Shown piece after piece: positions 18,328 through 27,199 of a DNA stretch of 64,000 bases (the stretch's first letter is position 1; each line of letters opens with the position of its first letter). The position numbers and the translations under genes were made by a program. The stretch is taken from NCBI RefSeq assembly GCF_001634365.1, contig NZ_CP014578.1, positions 3,596,001 to 3,660,000 on the forward strand. The letters are read 5' to 3'. The notes below the pieces were generated by a model, which did no database searches, was not told where the DNA came from, and saw only the letters and a list, made by a program, of their open reading frames with translations. This DNA is from Paraburkholderia phytofirmans OLGA172. GTDB taxonomy: Bacteria > Pseudomonadota > Gammaproteobacteria > Burkholderiales > Burkholderiaceae.

Positions 18328-18747
18328 ATGGACGACATCGATACCAGATTAATTGCGCTATTGCGGGCCGATGCACGTATCAGCGTAGCGACGCTTTCAT
18401 CGAAACTCGGTATCGCGCGCGGAACTGTCACGGCGCGACTGCGCAAACTGGAGGATGAGCAAGTCATCGTGGGATACACGGTGAAGCTGCGCCCCGAATC
18501 GGACCCCAACGATATTCGCGCATGGATGGCAGTGCAGGTTGACGGTAACCGGACACACGAGGTGATTGCCAGCTTGCTCGGCGAGCCTGCTGCGATAGCC
18601 CTTCACGACACGAATGGCCGCTGGGATTTGTTGGCGGAGTTGCGCGCCAGCTCTCCAGCCGAACTGTCAAAGGTGCTCGAACGCGTGAGGCTGATAAAAG
18701 GGATTAGGCATACGGAAACAAGCATCCTGCTGAAAACCTTCAGATAG
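18328..18747 (+). CDS. Lrp/AsnC family transcriptional regulator
   Basis: A 139-residue Lrp-type protein. The N-terminal HTH is IDTRLIALLRADARISVATL followed by SSKLGIARGTVTARLRKLE; the C-terminal RAM domain starts near residue 65 (RAWMAVQVDGNRTHEVIASL) and includes the DTNGRWDLLAELRA segment. The ATG at 18328 is preferred to the TTG at 18319. Lrp-family proteins often sit beside ornithine cyclodeaminase or amino acid degradation genes and respond to the amino acid. Here it lies convergent to such a gene, so it probably controls the amino acid step of the pathway. Confidence 0.88.
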   Translation: MDDIDTRLIALLRADARISVATLSSKLGIARGTVTARLRKLEDEQVIVGYTVKLRPESDPNDIRAWMAVQVDGNRTHEVIASLLGEPAAIALHDTNGRWDLLAELRASSPAELSKVLERVRLIKGIRHTETSILLKTFR

Positions 18748-18958
18748 CGGCGCTAAGTACCGGATGCAGATTCGGACAAGAGGGGGAAAAGACGGTAACG
18801 TGCCGCATTCGTAATCTGGGCAATTGCGCCAGGAAAGAAGCCGGCGAATGGGGCCGCGAACTACGGCACCTCTAGTCTGGTCGCCCCCTGCCAGCACCTA
18901 TGCGTATTTGGCCGCTTGCCCAGTCAATTCGTCAATGCGCAGCGGCCATTGGGCGCCG

Positions 18959-20020
18959 TTATGCGAATGCAGTCTGCTCGTGACGGTCGCGTTGCTGTTC
19001 AAACGCCCCGAAGAGGTTCTTGGGGTCGCTCAAGGTCGGAACCAATTCGATGGTCCGCCCGATTTGGTGCTCTTGCGCCAAATCGCGGATGAAGGTCAGC
19101 GCCGAGTAGTCTTCGAGTGCGAAGCCGACCGAGTCGAACACGGTCACCTCCGATGCGCTGCTTCTGCCTGGCGACTGACCGGACAGCACACGCCATAGTT
19201 CTGTCACCGGGAAGTCCGAACTCATCTGCTGTATATCACCTTCGATACGTGTCTGCGGCTCATACTCCACGAAAACGGTGGCGCCTTCGAGTACGCTCGA
19301 ATGTAGTTCAGTCTTGCCAGGACAATCACCCCCGACCGCGTTGACGTGCATGCCAGCAGTGACCATGTCCGGAGTAAGAATGGTCGCATTGACCTTGTCG
19401 GCGGTAACAGTCGTAACGATGTCTACCCCTTGCACAGCTTCCTTAGCGCTGTTGCAGATAACCACCTCCAACCTCTGCTGAACAAGATTGGCAACAAGTT
19501 TGGCTGTCGCAGCAGGGTCGACGTCGTAGACTCGGATTGTGCGGATGCCAACCAGGTCCCGGAAAGCGACCGCCTGGAATTCGCTTTGGGCTCCGTTACC
19601 GATAAGTGCCATTGTCCGGCATTCCGGGCGGGCGAGCGAACGAGCTGCTACTGCCGACATGGCGGCCGTGCGTATCGCAGTTGTAAGCGTCAATTCGGAT
19701 AGCAGGCGAGGCGTGCCGGTATCAACATCCGCGAGAACGCCGAAAGCCATCACGGTCGGCAGGCCAACTTGAGTGTTCTTCGGATGCCCGTTCACGTATT
19801 TAAAGGCGAACTCGCGCTCGTCAGCGATTGGCATCAGTTCAATCACGCCGTCACGTGAGTGGCAAGCGACGCGCGCGCTTTTGTCGAACTGCGGCCAACG
19901 GAGGAAATCACGCTCAATGCGCTCGGCGACACCGGTGATGCAGCGAGAAAGGCCGACGCGCTGAACGATTCTAACCACATCGTCGGGACTGAGATAAAGC
20001 ATGGGAAGGAAGGATGACAT
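18959..20020 (-). CDS. Ornithine cyclodeaminase family protein
   Basis: A 353-residue member of the ornithine cyclodeaminase/mu-crystallin family. NAD-binding region MALIGNGAQSEFQAVAFRDL near residue 138, the GKTELHSSVLEGATVFVEYE segment, and the C-terminal signature TVFDSVGFALEDYSALTFIR, which is characteristic of the true ornithine cyclodeaminase branch rather than alanine dehydrogenase-like relatives. The reaction converts L-ornithine to L-proline and ammonia. In the Agrobacterium occ and noc regions this enzyme is the last step of opine use. GGAG lies upstream of the ATG. Alternatives: lysine cyclodeaminase or ketimine reductase. Confidence 0.85.
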   Translation of the reverse strand: MSSFLPMLYLSPDDVVRIVQRVGLSRCITGVAERIERDFLRWPQFDKSARVACHSRDGVIELMPIADEREFAFKYVNGHPKNTQVGLPTVMAFGVLADVDTGTPRLLSELTLTTAIRTAAMSAVAARSLARPECRTMALIGNGAQSEFQAVAFRDLVGIRTIRVYDVDPAATAKLVANLVQQRLEVVICNSAKEAVQGVDIVTTVTADKVNATILTPDMVTAGMHVNAVGGDCPGKTELHSSVLEGATVFVEYEPQTRIEGDIQQMSSDFPVTELWRVLSGQSPGRSSASEVTVFDSVGFALEDYSALTFIRDLAQEHQIGRTIELVPTLSDPKNLFGAFEQQRDRHEQTAFA

Positions 20021-20313
20021 TGGAACACTCCGTGTGCATGGAAAACTTCACATAGTTTTCCAGAGTGACCTGTCAGTCGATAGACGCAAAGATGTAGCAG
20101 TTCGATGGGGAGCTGGTCACAGTGTGCTGTTCGGTCTGTCATCTTGCACAAATGGTGAAACGAGCACTGTTGCCGTGCACGGGAGCCCGTAGGCTGGAAC
20201 GTACGAAACGATACGAAAAAGGAAGGAGCAGTCCATCTGCTCCGTTCAGACGTAAGGTCTCGCGCGTCGGAACACCTCGCGCCTGCCATCAACAACTTCC
20301 GGCAATTTCACCC

Positions 20314-21090
20314 CTACTGCCCAACCGGCCCTATGGTGAGTGCGTTTTTTACAGACGTTACGCCGGCGACCCCTTTTGCAACCTGAGTTGCCTTCTCGAT
20401 GGCAGGCTGTTCCCGCACTGAACCTTGCAGGGTAACCGCGCCGCCCCTAGCTCGGACCGTTATGTTTGCCACCGATACATCCTTGGCTTTACCCAAGGCG
20501 GCGCGCACTTTCTTTGCCAACTGCCGGTCCGCGTGCCGGTCGGCTTTGGAAGTCAACCCTATCTGGGATGATTCGTCGACGATAGCACCTGACGCTCCGC
20601 CCTTCGCAATCGTTTCTGATGACCCTGCCCTTTCGGAACCAGTAATCCTAGTCCACTGCGCGACGTATTGCTTACTTTCACGAGGTACGGCCGAGCCGTC
20701 GGGGCCGAGCCCGGCATACTGTTGCTGAGTTTCCGTATTCTTCTGGAGCGCCTCAGTTCCTGCCCGAGGTTCTGTCCGGCTGTCCGGCGTACTGGACCCG
20801 GGAACACCAACAGACGACCACCGGGTGTCGTTAAACATAAGCTCCTGACCTGTTTCAGAAGCTACGACGATAAGCCTCGCCTTCCCATCGCAACGTATCT
20901 CGTCCGCCTCGTGCAGTGACGAACCCTTATGCAAGGCTGTCGCACTTTCATGGTGTCCTTCTAAACATGATTCGCAGGTACCGTCCCTGACCTCCTTGAC
21001 GACAGCTACCGTACTTTTAAACATGGCCAGAGCCACTATGGAGCAGGCGGCCAAGAAGGCAAATAATCCCAACTGTCGAGCGATACGCAT
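20314..21090 (-). CDS. BON-domain protein with FecR-like N-terminal part
   Basis: A 258-residue exported or membrane-anchored protein. A hydrophobic N-terminal segment (LGLFAFLAACSIVALAMF) is followed by a region like a short FecR-type beta domain (ALHKGSSLHEADEIRCDGKA, with two Cys in CESCLEG). After a low-complexity linker, residues about 185-255 form one BON domain (KKVRAALGKAKDVSVANITV, GGAVTLQGSVREQPAIEKAT). BON domains bind membranes or phospholipids in the periplasm. It starts 4 bp after the CHASE2 gene, so the two are one operon. The FecR assignment is tentative. Confidence 0.7.
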   Translation of the reverse strand: MRIARQLGLFAFLAACSIVALAMFKSTVAVVKEVRDGTCESCLEGHHESATALHKGSSLHEADEIRCDGKARLIVVASETGQELMFNDTRWSSVGVPGSSTPDSRTEPRAGTEALQKNTETQQQYAGLGPDGSAVPRESKQYVAQWTRITGSERAGSSETIAKGGASGAIVDESSQIGLTSKADRHADRQLAKKVRAALGKAKDVSVANITVRARGGAVTLQGSVREQPAIEKATQVAKGVAGVTSVKNALTIGPVGQ

Positions 21091-21094
21091 ATTG

Positions 21095-22492
21095 TTACTC
21101 CTTGCGTTTCTCGCCTAACAACGACGGAAACAGTTCCTTAACCTGTTGGGGCAACACATAGTGCAGTAACACTCCGAACGCAACAACTATCGAGTCCAAC
21201 CACATGACGTTCAAGACAAAGAGCGCCCCCAATGCAATGACAACCAGGAAGAAAATCGCTAGCAGAAAAGCGTATTGCTCAATAAATCTCATCCCCTTAG
21301 ACAAGCCGAGCCTATGGCCTTTAACAAATTGTGACCGCAAGCATACGGCAAGAACAAAGATTGACCCCAGACCCAGGTCAAGCACGATGCGGAACAGCTT
21401 GTTAAATTCGTAAAGCGGTTCAAAGCCAAATGTGTATGCAGCACAGGCCTGGTAGAAAGCTCCGGGTTGACGCTCATTCGAAGGGGTAAAAAAAGAATCT
21501 CGCATGCGCACCGCGTCGTTTAATTCGGCCTTTCCTATCACAACAATCTTGTCTCTGTAGTATCGCGCATCCTGGGAAATGGCATCCGTCCCGATAGCGG
21601 AGGAATATTCGCGCACCATTTGATAGAGCTTGCTGTAATTGACAAGTCGCCCGTTCTTCGAGCCCTCGACGTCAATAAAAGGAGCCAGCCACGGTTTGAC
21701 GTCGGGAAAATCAGACAGCCGATGCTTTTCTCGATAGGCTTTCGCAAGAAGGTAACCCATTGTCGGAGCACCTTTTCCGTCTGGCCTCTCGTAAAACCGA
21801 GTCATTCTCAACTTCGGTGTGCCGTCGGGGGAACTCGCCATGCCAAGAAAAGCAGCTTGCTGCTGGAAGTCCCGAGAACCCAACCAATGCTCGGGGTCAG
21901 CCTCCCTATTCTCGTACATGCCGATAAACACGGGCGTTGTTACGCTGAGGTCCTTCCAGTGCTGAAAGTATGCCGGGTCAGCAGCGTTTCTGAACCAGAC
22001 TCCCGCCGGCGACAAGTCCACGTCAATTCCGACAACGGACGCTCCACTAGCGGCCAAGGCTTCAACAATCCGCTTCAGTTCTTCCCTATCCGTTGGGAGT
22101 TCTTTCGTTCCTCCCTTCAACTTTGTGATATCCAGTACCATCACCGGAAGCCTGTCCAGAGTCGTATCCGGAAGAAATCCTTCGAGGAGGTTGTACACGT
22201 ATGTTTTGGCTTCGTCCGCCAATCGCGTTTCTTCGAGGCCGAGCTGTATTCCGAAGAGGACCAGCAACGTGATAATCGCGAACGTTACCTGTCGTCCGGG
22301 TGACGGGGAGGCCTTGTTCTTGGGGGACGTTTCGTGTTGGAGCGTGGTGGAAGCACCATTGGACGGTTGCCCGCCCTGGGGCTGTTGAGGCGGCTCGCCC
22401 AGGTCAGCCTGCCTCGTGTGCCCGTTGCGGTCCGTGTCGGGGGGCTGCTCAGATTGCTGGGACTGCGCGTCTTCTTTTTCTGGGGTCGACAC
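21095..22492 (-). CDS. CHASE2-domain membrane protein without output domain
   Basis: A 465-residue protein. The first 65 residues are Gln/Pro/Ser-rich and probably cytoplasmic. One membrane segment (VTFAIITLLVLFGIQLGL, near 69-86) leads into an extracytoplasmic CHASE2 domain: LPVMVLDITKLKGG, IVEALAASGASVVGIDVDLS, YRDKIVVIGKAELNDAVRMR and AFYQACAAYTFGFEPLYEF (spanning about 95-365). Three membrane helices follow near 370-450. CHASE2 normally feeds a kinase, cyclase or caspase-like domain, but here the protein stops after the last helix. The partner that receives the signal is not obvious; the BON/FecR-like gene is the only operon partner. Confidence 0.85.
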   Translation of the reverse strand: MSTPEKEDAQSQQSEQPPDTDRNGHTRQADLGEPPQQPQGGQPSNGASTTLQHETSPKNKASPSPGRQVTFAIITLLVLFGIQLGLEETRLADEAKTYVYNLLEGFLPDTTLDRLPVMVLDITKLKGGTKELPTDREELKRIVEALAASGASVVGIDVDLSPAGVWFRNAADPAYFQHWKDLSVTTPVFIGMYENREADPEHWLGSRDFQQQAAFLGMASSPDGTPKLRMTRFYERPDGKGAPTMGYLLAKAYREKHRLSDFPDVKPWLAPFIDVEGSKNGRLVNYSKLYQMVREYSSAIGTDAISQDARYYRDKIVVIGKAELNDAVRMRDSFFTPSNERQPGAFYQACAAYTFGFEPLYEFNKLFRIVLDLGLGSIFVLAVCLRSQFVKGHRLGLSKGMRFIEQYAFLLAIFFLVVIALGALFVLNVMWLDSIVVAFGVLLHYVLPQQVKELFPSLLGEKRKE

Positions 22493-22938
22493 GGCTCGTT
22501 CCTCGGAAAAGGCAATCGAAATGCGTGATTTGTCTGACGATTTAACCCGCGATAAAACGACGCGACCTACAGGTATGCTAAATCAATCGCTTGGTTTGGA
22601 TACTGTTTTTTCCGCGAGGCAGCAGATAGTATTCGGTCGCTTTCCCGTAGTCGGGCCGACGTAAGCTTATCGCCTGCAGAGAATGCAAAGAAGGAGGTCC
22701 GCGAGGAGAGCGGACACACCGTCATTACTCGAGTTACGCTCATGGAGCGGTCGGATTTCCCGCACTCCGAAGAACCTTAGATGGTGGTGGTATCGGTGAA
22801 ACTTTCCGTGGTCACGACGACTGCAAAACGAGTCGCGCTGTTATATCGTGCAACTGCATCGCGACGCCGTTAGTCAGAACCGAATCGGCTATTCTTGTTG
22901 GCGTTGGAACCGTCTTCTCACAACATCTGAGGTCCGCA
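22493..22938. other. Divergent intergenic region
   Basis: No gene is supported over 446 bp. It separates the CHASE2 operon (minus) from the Schlafen-type gene (plus) and should hold both promoters. No operator, terminator or repeat stood out. Confidence 0.35.
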
Positions 22939-24129
22939 ATGCCGTTACCGTCGAAACTGGTCGAGACCACGCAGGCGCACTTGGAGCAGTTGATTGACGA
23001 GCGGATACAGGAAGGTCCTCACGTCGACTTCAAGCGTGAGTTACCTGCCGCGTGGAATGACGGTGCAAAACACGAGCTGTATGCCGACGTTTCGGCATTT
23101 GCGAATGCTGGTGGTGGCGACCTCATCTACGGTTTGGAGGAGGACGACGAGGGACAGGCGGCTTCGTTGGTGCCCCTTGACTCAAACCCGGACGAGACGG
23201 CTCGCAGGTTGGCTGACTTCCTGTTGACAGGCATTGAGCCCCGGATGCCTGGCGTACAAGTACACCCCGTGCCCGTTACGGTCGGGGGCATCGCGGGGTC
23301 CGCGTTCGTCATCCGAGTCCCGCAAAGTTGGGCGGGCCCTCATCGGGTGCGGTCGAACTTCAGGTTCTACATCCGAGAGGGGAATCGCAAGCGCGAGCTG
23401 GACATGCCCGAGCTTAGAGGGTTGTTTGTCCGGTCTGACAGTCAGGCGCGGAAGGTTCAGGATTTCAGGACCGAACGTCTGGGCAAGATTCTGACGGGAG
23501 ACGCACCGTGCAAGCTCGTTGAGGGTCCGGTTTGGGTGTTGCACCTGATTCCTACGCAGGCGGCACTCGGTGTCCGGAGCATTGACCCGCTGCCTTTCCT
23601 TGATTTCACCCGTCGCATACCTTGCCTCGGCACGCATGACTCGGGAGGCCCGCGCATCAATCTTGATGGCGCGCTTGGCCCCCGACATCAGACGCCGGAC
23701 GGAGCGACGCACGGCTACACGCAACTTTTTCGAAACGGTTTTATCGAGGCTGTCTACGTCGTCACGCAACAGGGACGAAACGGAGCGCTGCAACTTCATG
23801 GTGCCACGTACGAAAATCACGCAGCGGAGTTACTCACGAGAATCAGAGAGGAACTTCAGCACGCAGGATTCCATCCCGAAGTGACGGTCATGATGTCACT
23901 GCTGAGCGCGGACCGCATTGAACTTGCCTTCGACAGGGTCAACTGGAACGTGGATGCTGCGCAAGGGCGCTTCGACCGTAACACGGTCGTTTTGCCTGAC
24001 GTTCTTGTGCCCGCGGAGGAAACACCGCACAAAGGCCTTAAACCGATGTTTGACTTGGTCTGGCAGGCGGCTGGGATGCATGGCTCCATCAATTTCGATG
24101 AAGCCGGTGAGTGGCGGCCGCGGCGTTAA
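22939..24129 (+). CDS. Schlafen AlbA_2 domain protein
   Basis: A 396-residue protein with an N-terminal Schlafen AlbA_2 domain at residues about 15-160. Motifs visible: EGPHVDFKREL, then VSAFANAGGGDLIYGLEEDD, and the closing FYIREGNRKRELDMPELRGL. AlbA_2 domains bind nucleic acids or nucleotides and are common in prokaryotic defence and regulatory proteins. The C-terminal 220 residues are not recognised; they contain aromatic, beta-rich segments (GPVWVLHLIPTQAALGV, HGYTQLFRNGFIEAVYVV) suggestive of a second globular domain, without the usual C-terminal winged helix or ATPase. The next gene on the same strand encodes a nuclease fusion. A defence role is an inference from neighbours. Confidence 0.8.
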   Translation: MPLPSKLVETTQAHLEQLIDERIQEGPHVDFKRELPAAWNDGAKHELYADVSAFANAGGGDLIYGLEEDDEGQAASLVPLDSNPDETARRLADFLLTGIEPRMPGVQVHPVPVTVGGIAGSAFVIRVPQSWAGPHRVRSNFRFYIREGNRKRELDMPELRGLFVRSDSQARKVQDFRTERLGKILTGDAPCKLVEGPVWVLHLIPTQAALGVRSIDPLPFLDFTRRIPCLGTHDSGGPRINLDGALGPRHQTPDGATHGYTQLFRNGFIEAVYVVTQQGRNGALQLHGATYENHAAELLTRIREELQHAGFHPEVTVMMSLLSADRIELAFDRVNWNVDAAQGRFDRNTVVLPDVLVPAEETPHKGLKPMFDLVWQAAGMHGSINFDEAGEWRPRR

Positions 24130-24305
24130 GGTCTCGTGGATGTCGCGTGGCGCGAGAGTCAGAAGCCGCTTCGCCCGCTTCAGAAGACTCGACGGCAGTG
24201 GCTAAAGATGTATCGCAGCTAGAGTGCCGCCATAGGTTGTCGTGCTAGCTCGACAGAGACGAATTCATAGCAGCTTCAATAGAGCCGCATGAGGCGAGGT
24301 CAGAG

Positions 24306-25769
24306 ATGGTGGAATACGCAAACTGGCGACAATATCAGGAACAGACAGCAGCAGCGTTTCGCCGGCTCGGGTTCACTGCGGAAGTCGACTACACGGCAGC
24401 AGGCGTCAGGGCCCGCCATGATATCGACGTATATGTCACCTTCACGCAGCAGAGCATCCCATGCACTTGGGTCGTCGAATGCAAACTATGGGCCACACGG
24501 GTACCAAAGGAAAAGATTCTGGCGCTAAAAAGCATCGTGGATGACCTCGGCGCTGACCGTGGAATCATCGTCAGCGAAGCTGGGTTTCAACCCGGGGCGC
24601 AAGATGCGGCTCGCGGAACGAATATTACGTTAGTGACATCGCTCGAAGAATTCGAACGTACAGCTCGTGCCAGTGCGTCAGCTCCGTTGACATACCTTGA
24701 AGTGGAAGGCGAAGCACCAATCTATCAGTTTCCAGCCGTGTCGGAACCACAACAGCTACTTGTCTACAGAGACCAGCTCATCACCGCAAACTGGCGTTCA
24801 GGCACCATCACCTTCATCGACCCGCGGACCAAGGCGATTGTAGAGACGATTGAGCTTGACAGGTATGAGGTCCGCAGTGATGAGACGAGCCGCATAATTT
24901 TGAATTACCCACCAGGAAGCATGGCGATAGCTGATGGGCGGCTGTTTGTCGGCCAAGTTTTTTCAGAGTTCGTCCTGGTCATCGACATTGCAACACAAGC
25001 CATCGTTAAGCGGCTCGTTCTGCCGGGTGGTGGTGAGGGAGAGCTTGCGGCGTCGCACGACGAGCGAACCGTCTACTTCGCGAGCAACCGGGTTCCCAAC
25101 TTCTATGTGATTGACAGCGCCACATATTCGTTAGACGAAGTACCCTATCCCGGTTCAGGCCGAGGTTGCATGGCACTCGCGAAGCATCCTGCCAGTGACA
25201 TTTTGTACTTGGGCCTTCAAAGAGGCGGCGCTCTCGATGGTCAGCAATATCCGGGCGGGAATTGCTTCCTAGCAGCCTACGACTTCACATCGCGCTCGTA
25301 TGTGGCTCAGGTATATCTTGCTGACGTGGTCGATGGCCGTAGCGACGACGCCACCCCCGCTTGTATTAGTTTTGACGAACGGTCCAATCATCTTTATGTC
25401 GGCATGTTCCAATCGATGCTCGGCATCCGAGTGATAGATGCGGCCACCTACTGCCTCGTCCGAAATATCTCCGTTCCCCGTAATGGGCACAACGAAAAGT
25501 TGCCGTGGGCAGACCCAATGTCTCAGGCTTTTTCCGAAGACCTTGTCCTCTCCGTGAATCGCAACAACTGCGAACTGGCCATTCTCGATAGGGTCGACGA
25601 CCGGGCTCTAGACAAGATATTTTTAGGCGTCGCACCGAATGGTCCGCGCGCGGTGGTCCTTTGGAACGAACACGCCATCGTGAGCTATCCAGGTCGCAAC
25701 GGGCTAATATTCCTTGACCTGTCGGAAGTTCGCCGGAGCGTTGAAGTCTCCGCAATGTCGGAAGACTAA
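24306..25769 (+). CDS. Mrr-type nuclease domain fused to a beta-propeller
   Basis: A 487-residue two-domain protein. Residues 1-120 are an Mrr-like PD-(D/E)xK nuclease: Glu12 in the first helix, Asp39 and Asp41 in RHDIDVYV, Glu58 and Lys60 in VVECKLW, and the following GADRGIIVSEAGFQPGAQDA core. Residues about 145-480 are a YVTN/WD40-like propeller with repeated strand patterns (LLVYRDQLITANWRSGTITF, MAIADGRLFVGQVFSEFVLV, LAASHDERTVYFASNRVPNF, NHLYVGMFQSMLGIRVIDAA, AILDRVDDRALDKIFLGVAP). All nuclease residues look intact. Mrr domains cleave modified or foreign DNA; a propeller would add protein or ligand recognition. I know of no described system with this fusion. It lies 176 bp after the AlbA_2 gene. 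Confidence 0.85.
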   Translation: MVEYANWRQYQEQTAAAFRRLGFTAEVDYTAAGVRARHDIDVYVTFTQQSIPCTWVVECKLWATRVPKEKILALKSIVDDLGADRGIIVSEAGFQPGAQDAARGTNITLVTSLEEFERTARASASAPLTYLEVEGEAPIYQFPAVSEPQQLLVYRDQLITANWRSGTITFIDPRTKAIVETIELDRYEVRSDETSRIILNYPPGSMAIADGRLFVGQVFSEFVLVIDIATQAIVKRLVLPGGGEGELAASHDERTVYFASNRVPNFYVIDSATYSLDEVPYPGSGRGCMALAKHPASDILYLGLQRGGALDGQQYPGGNCFLAAYDFTSRSYVAQVYLADVVDGRSDDATPACISFDERSNHLYVGMFQSMLGIRVIDAATYCLVRNISVPRNGHNEKLPWADPMSQAFSEDLVLSVNRNNCELAILDRVDDRALDKIFLGVAPNGPRAVVLWNEHAIVSYPGRNGLIFLDLSEVRRSVEVSAMSED

Positions 25770-25808
25770 TTCCCGGTGCGGGTACGTGTTGACGGGCAAG
25801 CCGCCAGA

Positions 25809-27005
25809 CTACTTGGTGCTTTCATCTGCGAGCCACGGCGCGCGTCCGGCATCCAAAGACGTGCAAATCCAACTCCCGCCCTCCGACTTAACGATTTCGT
25901 AAGGAAGACGTCGACTTGCAGCGGTAGGAATTGCCACCTTCAGTTTTTCAAGGTATCGCGCCGTAAAATCGGCTTGAGTCATAGTCGCAAACGAGATGTT
26001 TTCGATAGATGGACCGCGCAGAAGGTTAGCCGAACCGCTAAGAACTTCCGTCGCTCCGTCAGATAGTCCAGCGTAGAACTTGGCATGGAAGTCCTGCTTC
26101 GTGACACCGCCGCTGATTAACTTGTCCTCGAGACCGTATCCCTGCAATTCGTCGTAATCGAGACCTTCCGCTTCGAGAGTTTTCTTGAAAGACGTGTATG
26201 TCGCCTTCCGGGTCAGGAGCGTCGACTTTTTTGTGTCGAGGTTGCGAATCAGCCAATCCCAAATTCTTCGCTTGTCCTCGGTCTTCATGTATTGATGGCC
26301 AACGAACGGCGCAGCAATAAGAATTCTATCGGCGGTCAGGTGCCACCGAATTACCAGCTTCTCCAGAAACTGCATGATTTCGGTTTTGCTGAACAGACCA
26401 TTCAAGCGACCTTCGAGGCGCGTATTTCGAATGTCACCCAACAAGCACCTCTCATGAAGAGGGGTAAAGTCGGCACCAAGGCGCTTCGGCGCATAGAACG
26501 TGGCCTTATGTGACCGTCCGCACTCGCAGGGCACATCAACGCACACCAGCACTTGGTCGCGTCCCCCGTCACCTCCCGCGAGAAGATAATCTGAAGCGCT
26601 GCGCCACGCTCTATCAACCTGTCCAGCCGCGGCCTTCAGGCTGCTGTAAGCAGCTGCATCGAGTGCGGCACCGGTCGCACTGCAAATATATAAAGGAACT
26701 GCGTCGCAGTCGAATTCCCAATTTGTCTTCGTTCGAGGAATATTGTGCTCGACGATATCCGTCGCCACGGGTGACGCCGCACCTTCACGAGCGTAATCGT
26801 GCCACTCTCGGACCTGCCATCCATATTCTGAGTAAGATTCGGACGGATTAACTAGGTCAACCGAGAATAGCTGTTTGCACTTTGAACACTCTACTTCCCA
26901 GAACCCATCATCATTGATACCCCCGCTATGAGTCACTTCGGTGTAGTGAAACGGATGTTTGCAGCCTGGACATTTCGCACTAAGGGTGCGTTGGGTATAT
27001 GACAT
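25809..27005 (-). CDS. Zinc-ribbon protein with a PLD-superfamily motif
   Basis: A 398-residue protein. N-terminal CPGCKHPF and CSKCKQLF (residues about 13-45) form a zinc ribbon; CECGRSH near 175 may add another metal site. Residues about 210-380 resemble a phospholipase D-superfamily nuclease: ADRILIAAPFVGHQYMKTED, then FHAKFYAGLSDGATEVLSGS followed by ANLLRG, i.e. HxK-x(n)-GSxN. Only one HKD motif is present, so activity would need a dimer, as in small PLD nucleases. Such proteins occur in defence islands. Convergent with the Mrr fusion gene (39 bp apart). Biochemical role is inferred only. Confidence 0.7.
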   Translation of the reverse strand: MSYTQRTLSAKCPGCKHPFHYTEVTHSGGINDDGFWEVECSKCKQLFSVDLVNPSESYSEYGWQVREWHDYAREGAASPVATDIVEHNIPRTKTNWEFDCDAVPLYICSATGAALDAAAYSSLKAAAGQVDRAWRSASDYLLAGGDGGRDQVLVCVDVPCECGRSHKATFYAPKRLGADFTPLHERCLLGDIRNTRLEGRLNGLFSKTEIMQFLEKLVIRWHLTADRILIAAPFVGHQYMKTEDKRRIWDWLIRNLDTKKSTLLTRKATYTSFKKTLEAEGLDYDELQGYGLEDKLISGGVTKQDFHAKFYAGLSDGATEVLSGSANLLRGPSIENISFATMTQADFTARYLEKLKVAIPTAASRRLPYEIVKSEGGSWICTSLDAGRAPWLADESTK

Positions 27006-27199
27006 AGGATAGTCGGGCCGGCGTGTATGTTCGAAGCTTCGATTGTATTACGCGCGACCCGTTCACTGTGACGGCTAGCCTCGAGATATGCCTGTTCGAA
27101 GCAACACGAAGACCTCCTGGACAATTTGCACAATATCATTGCTGTCTTGGGATAATGAACGTATATATCGGACTCCATGATATCGAGTGCAGTTATCTG

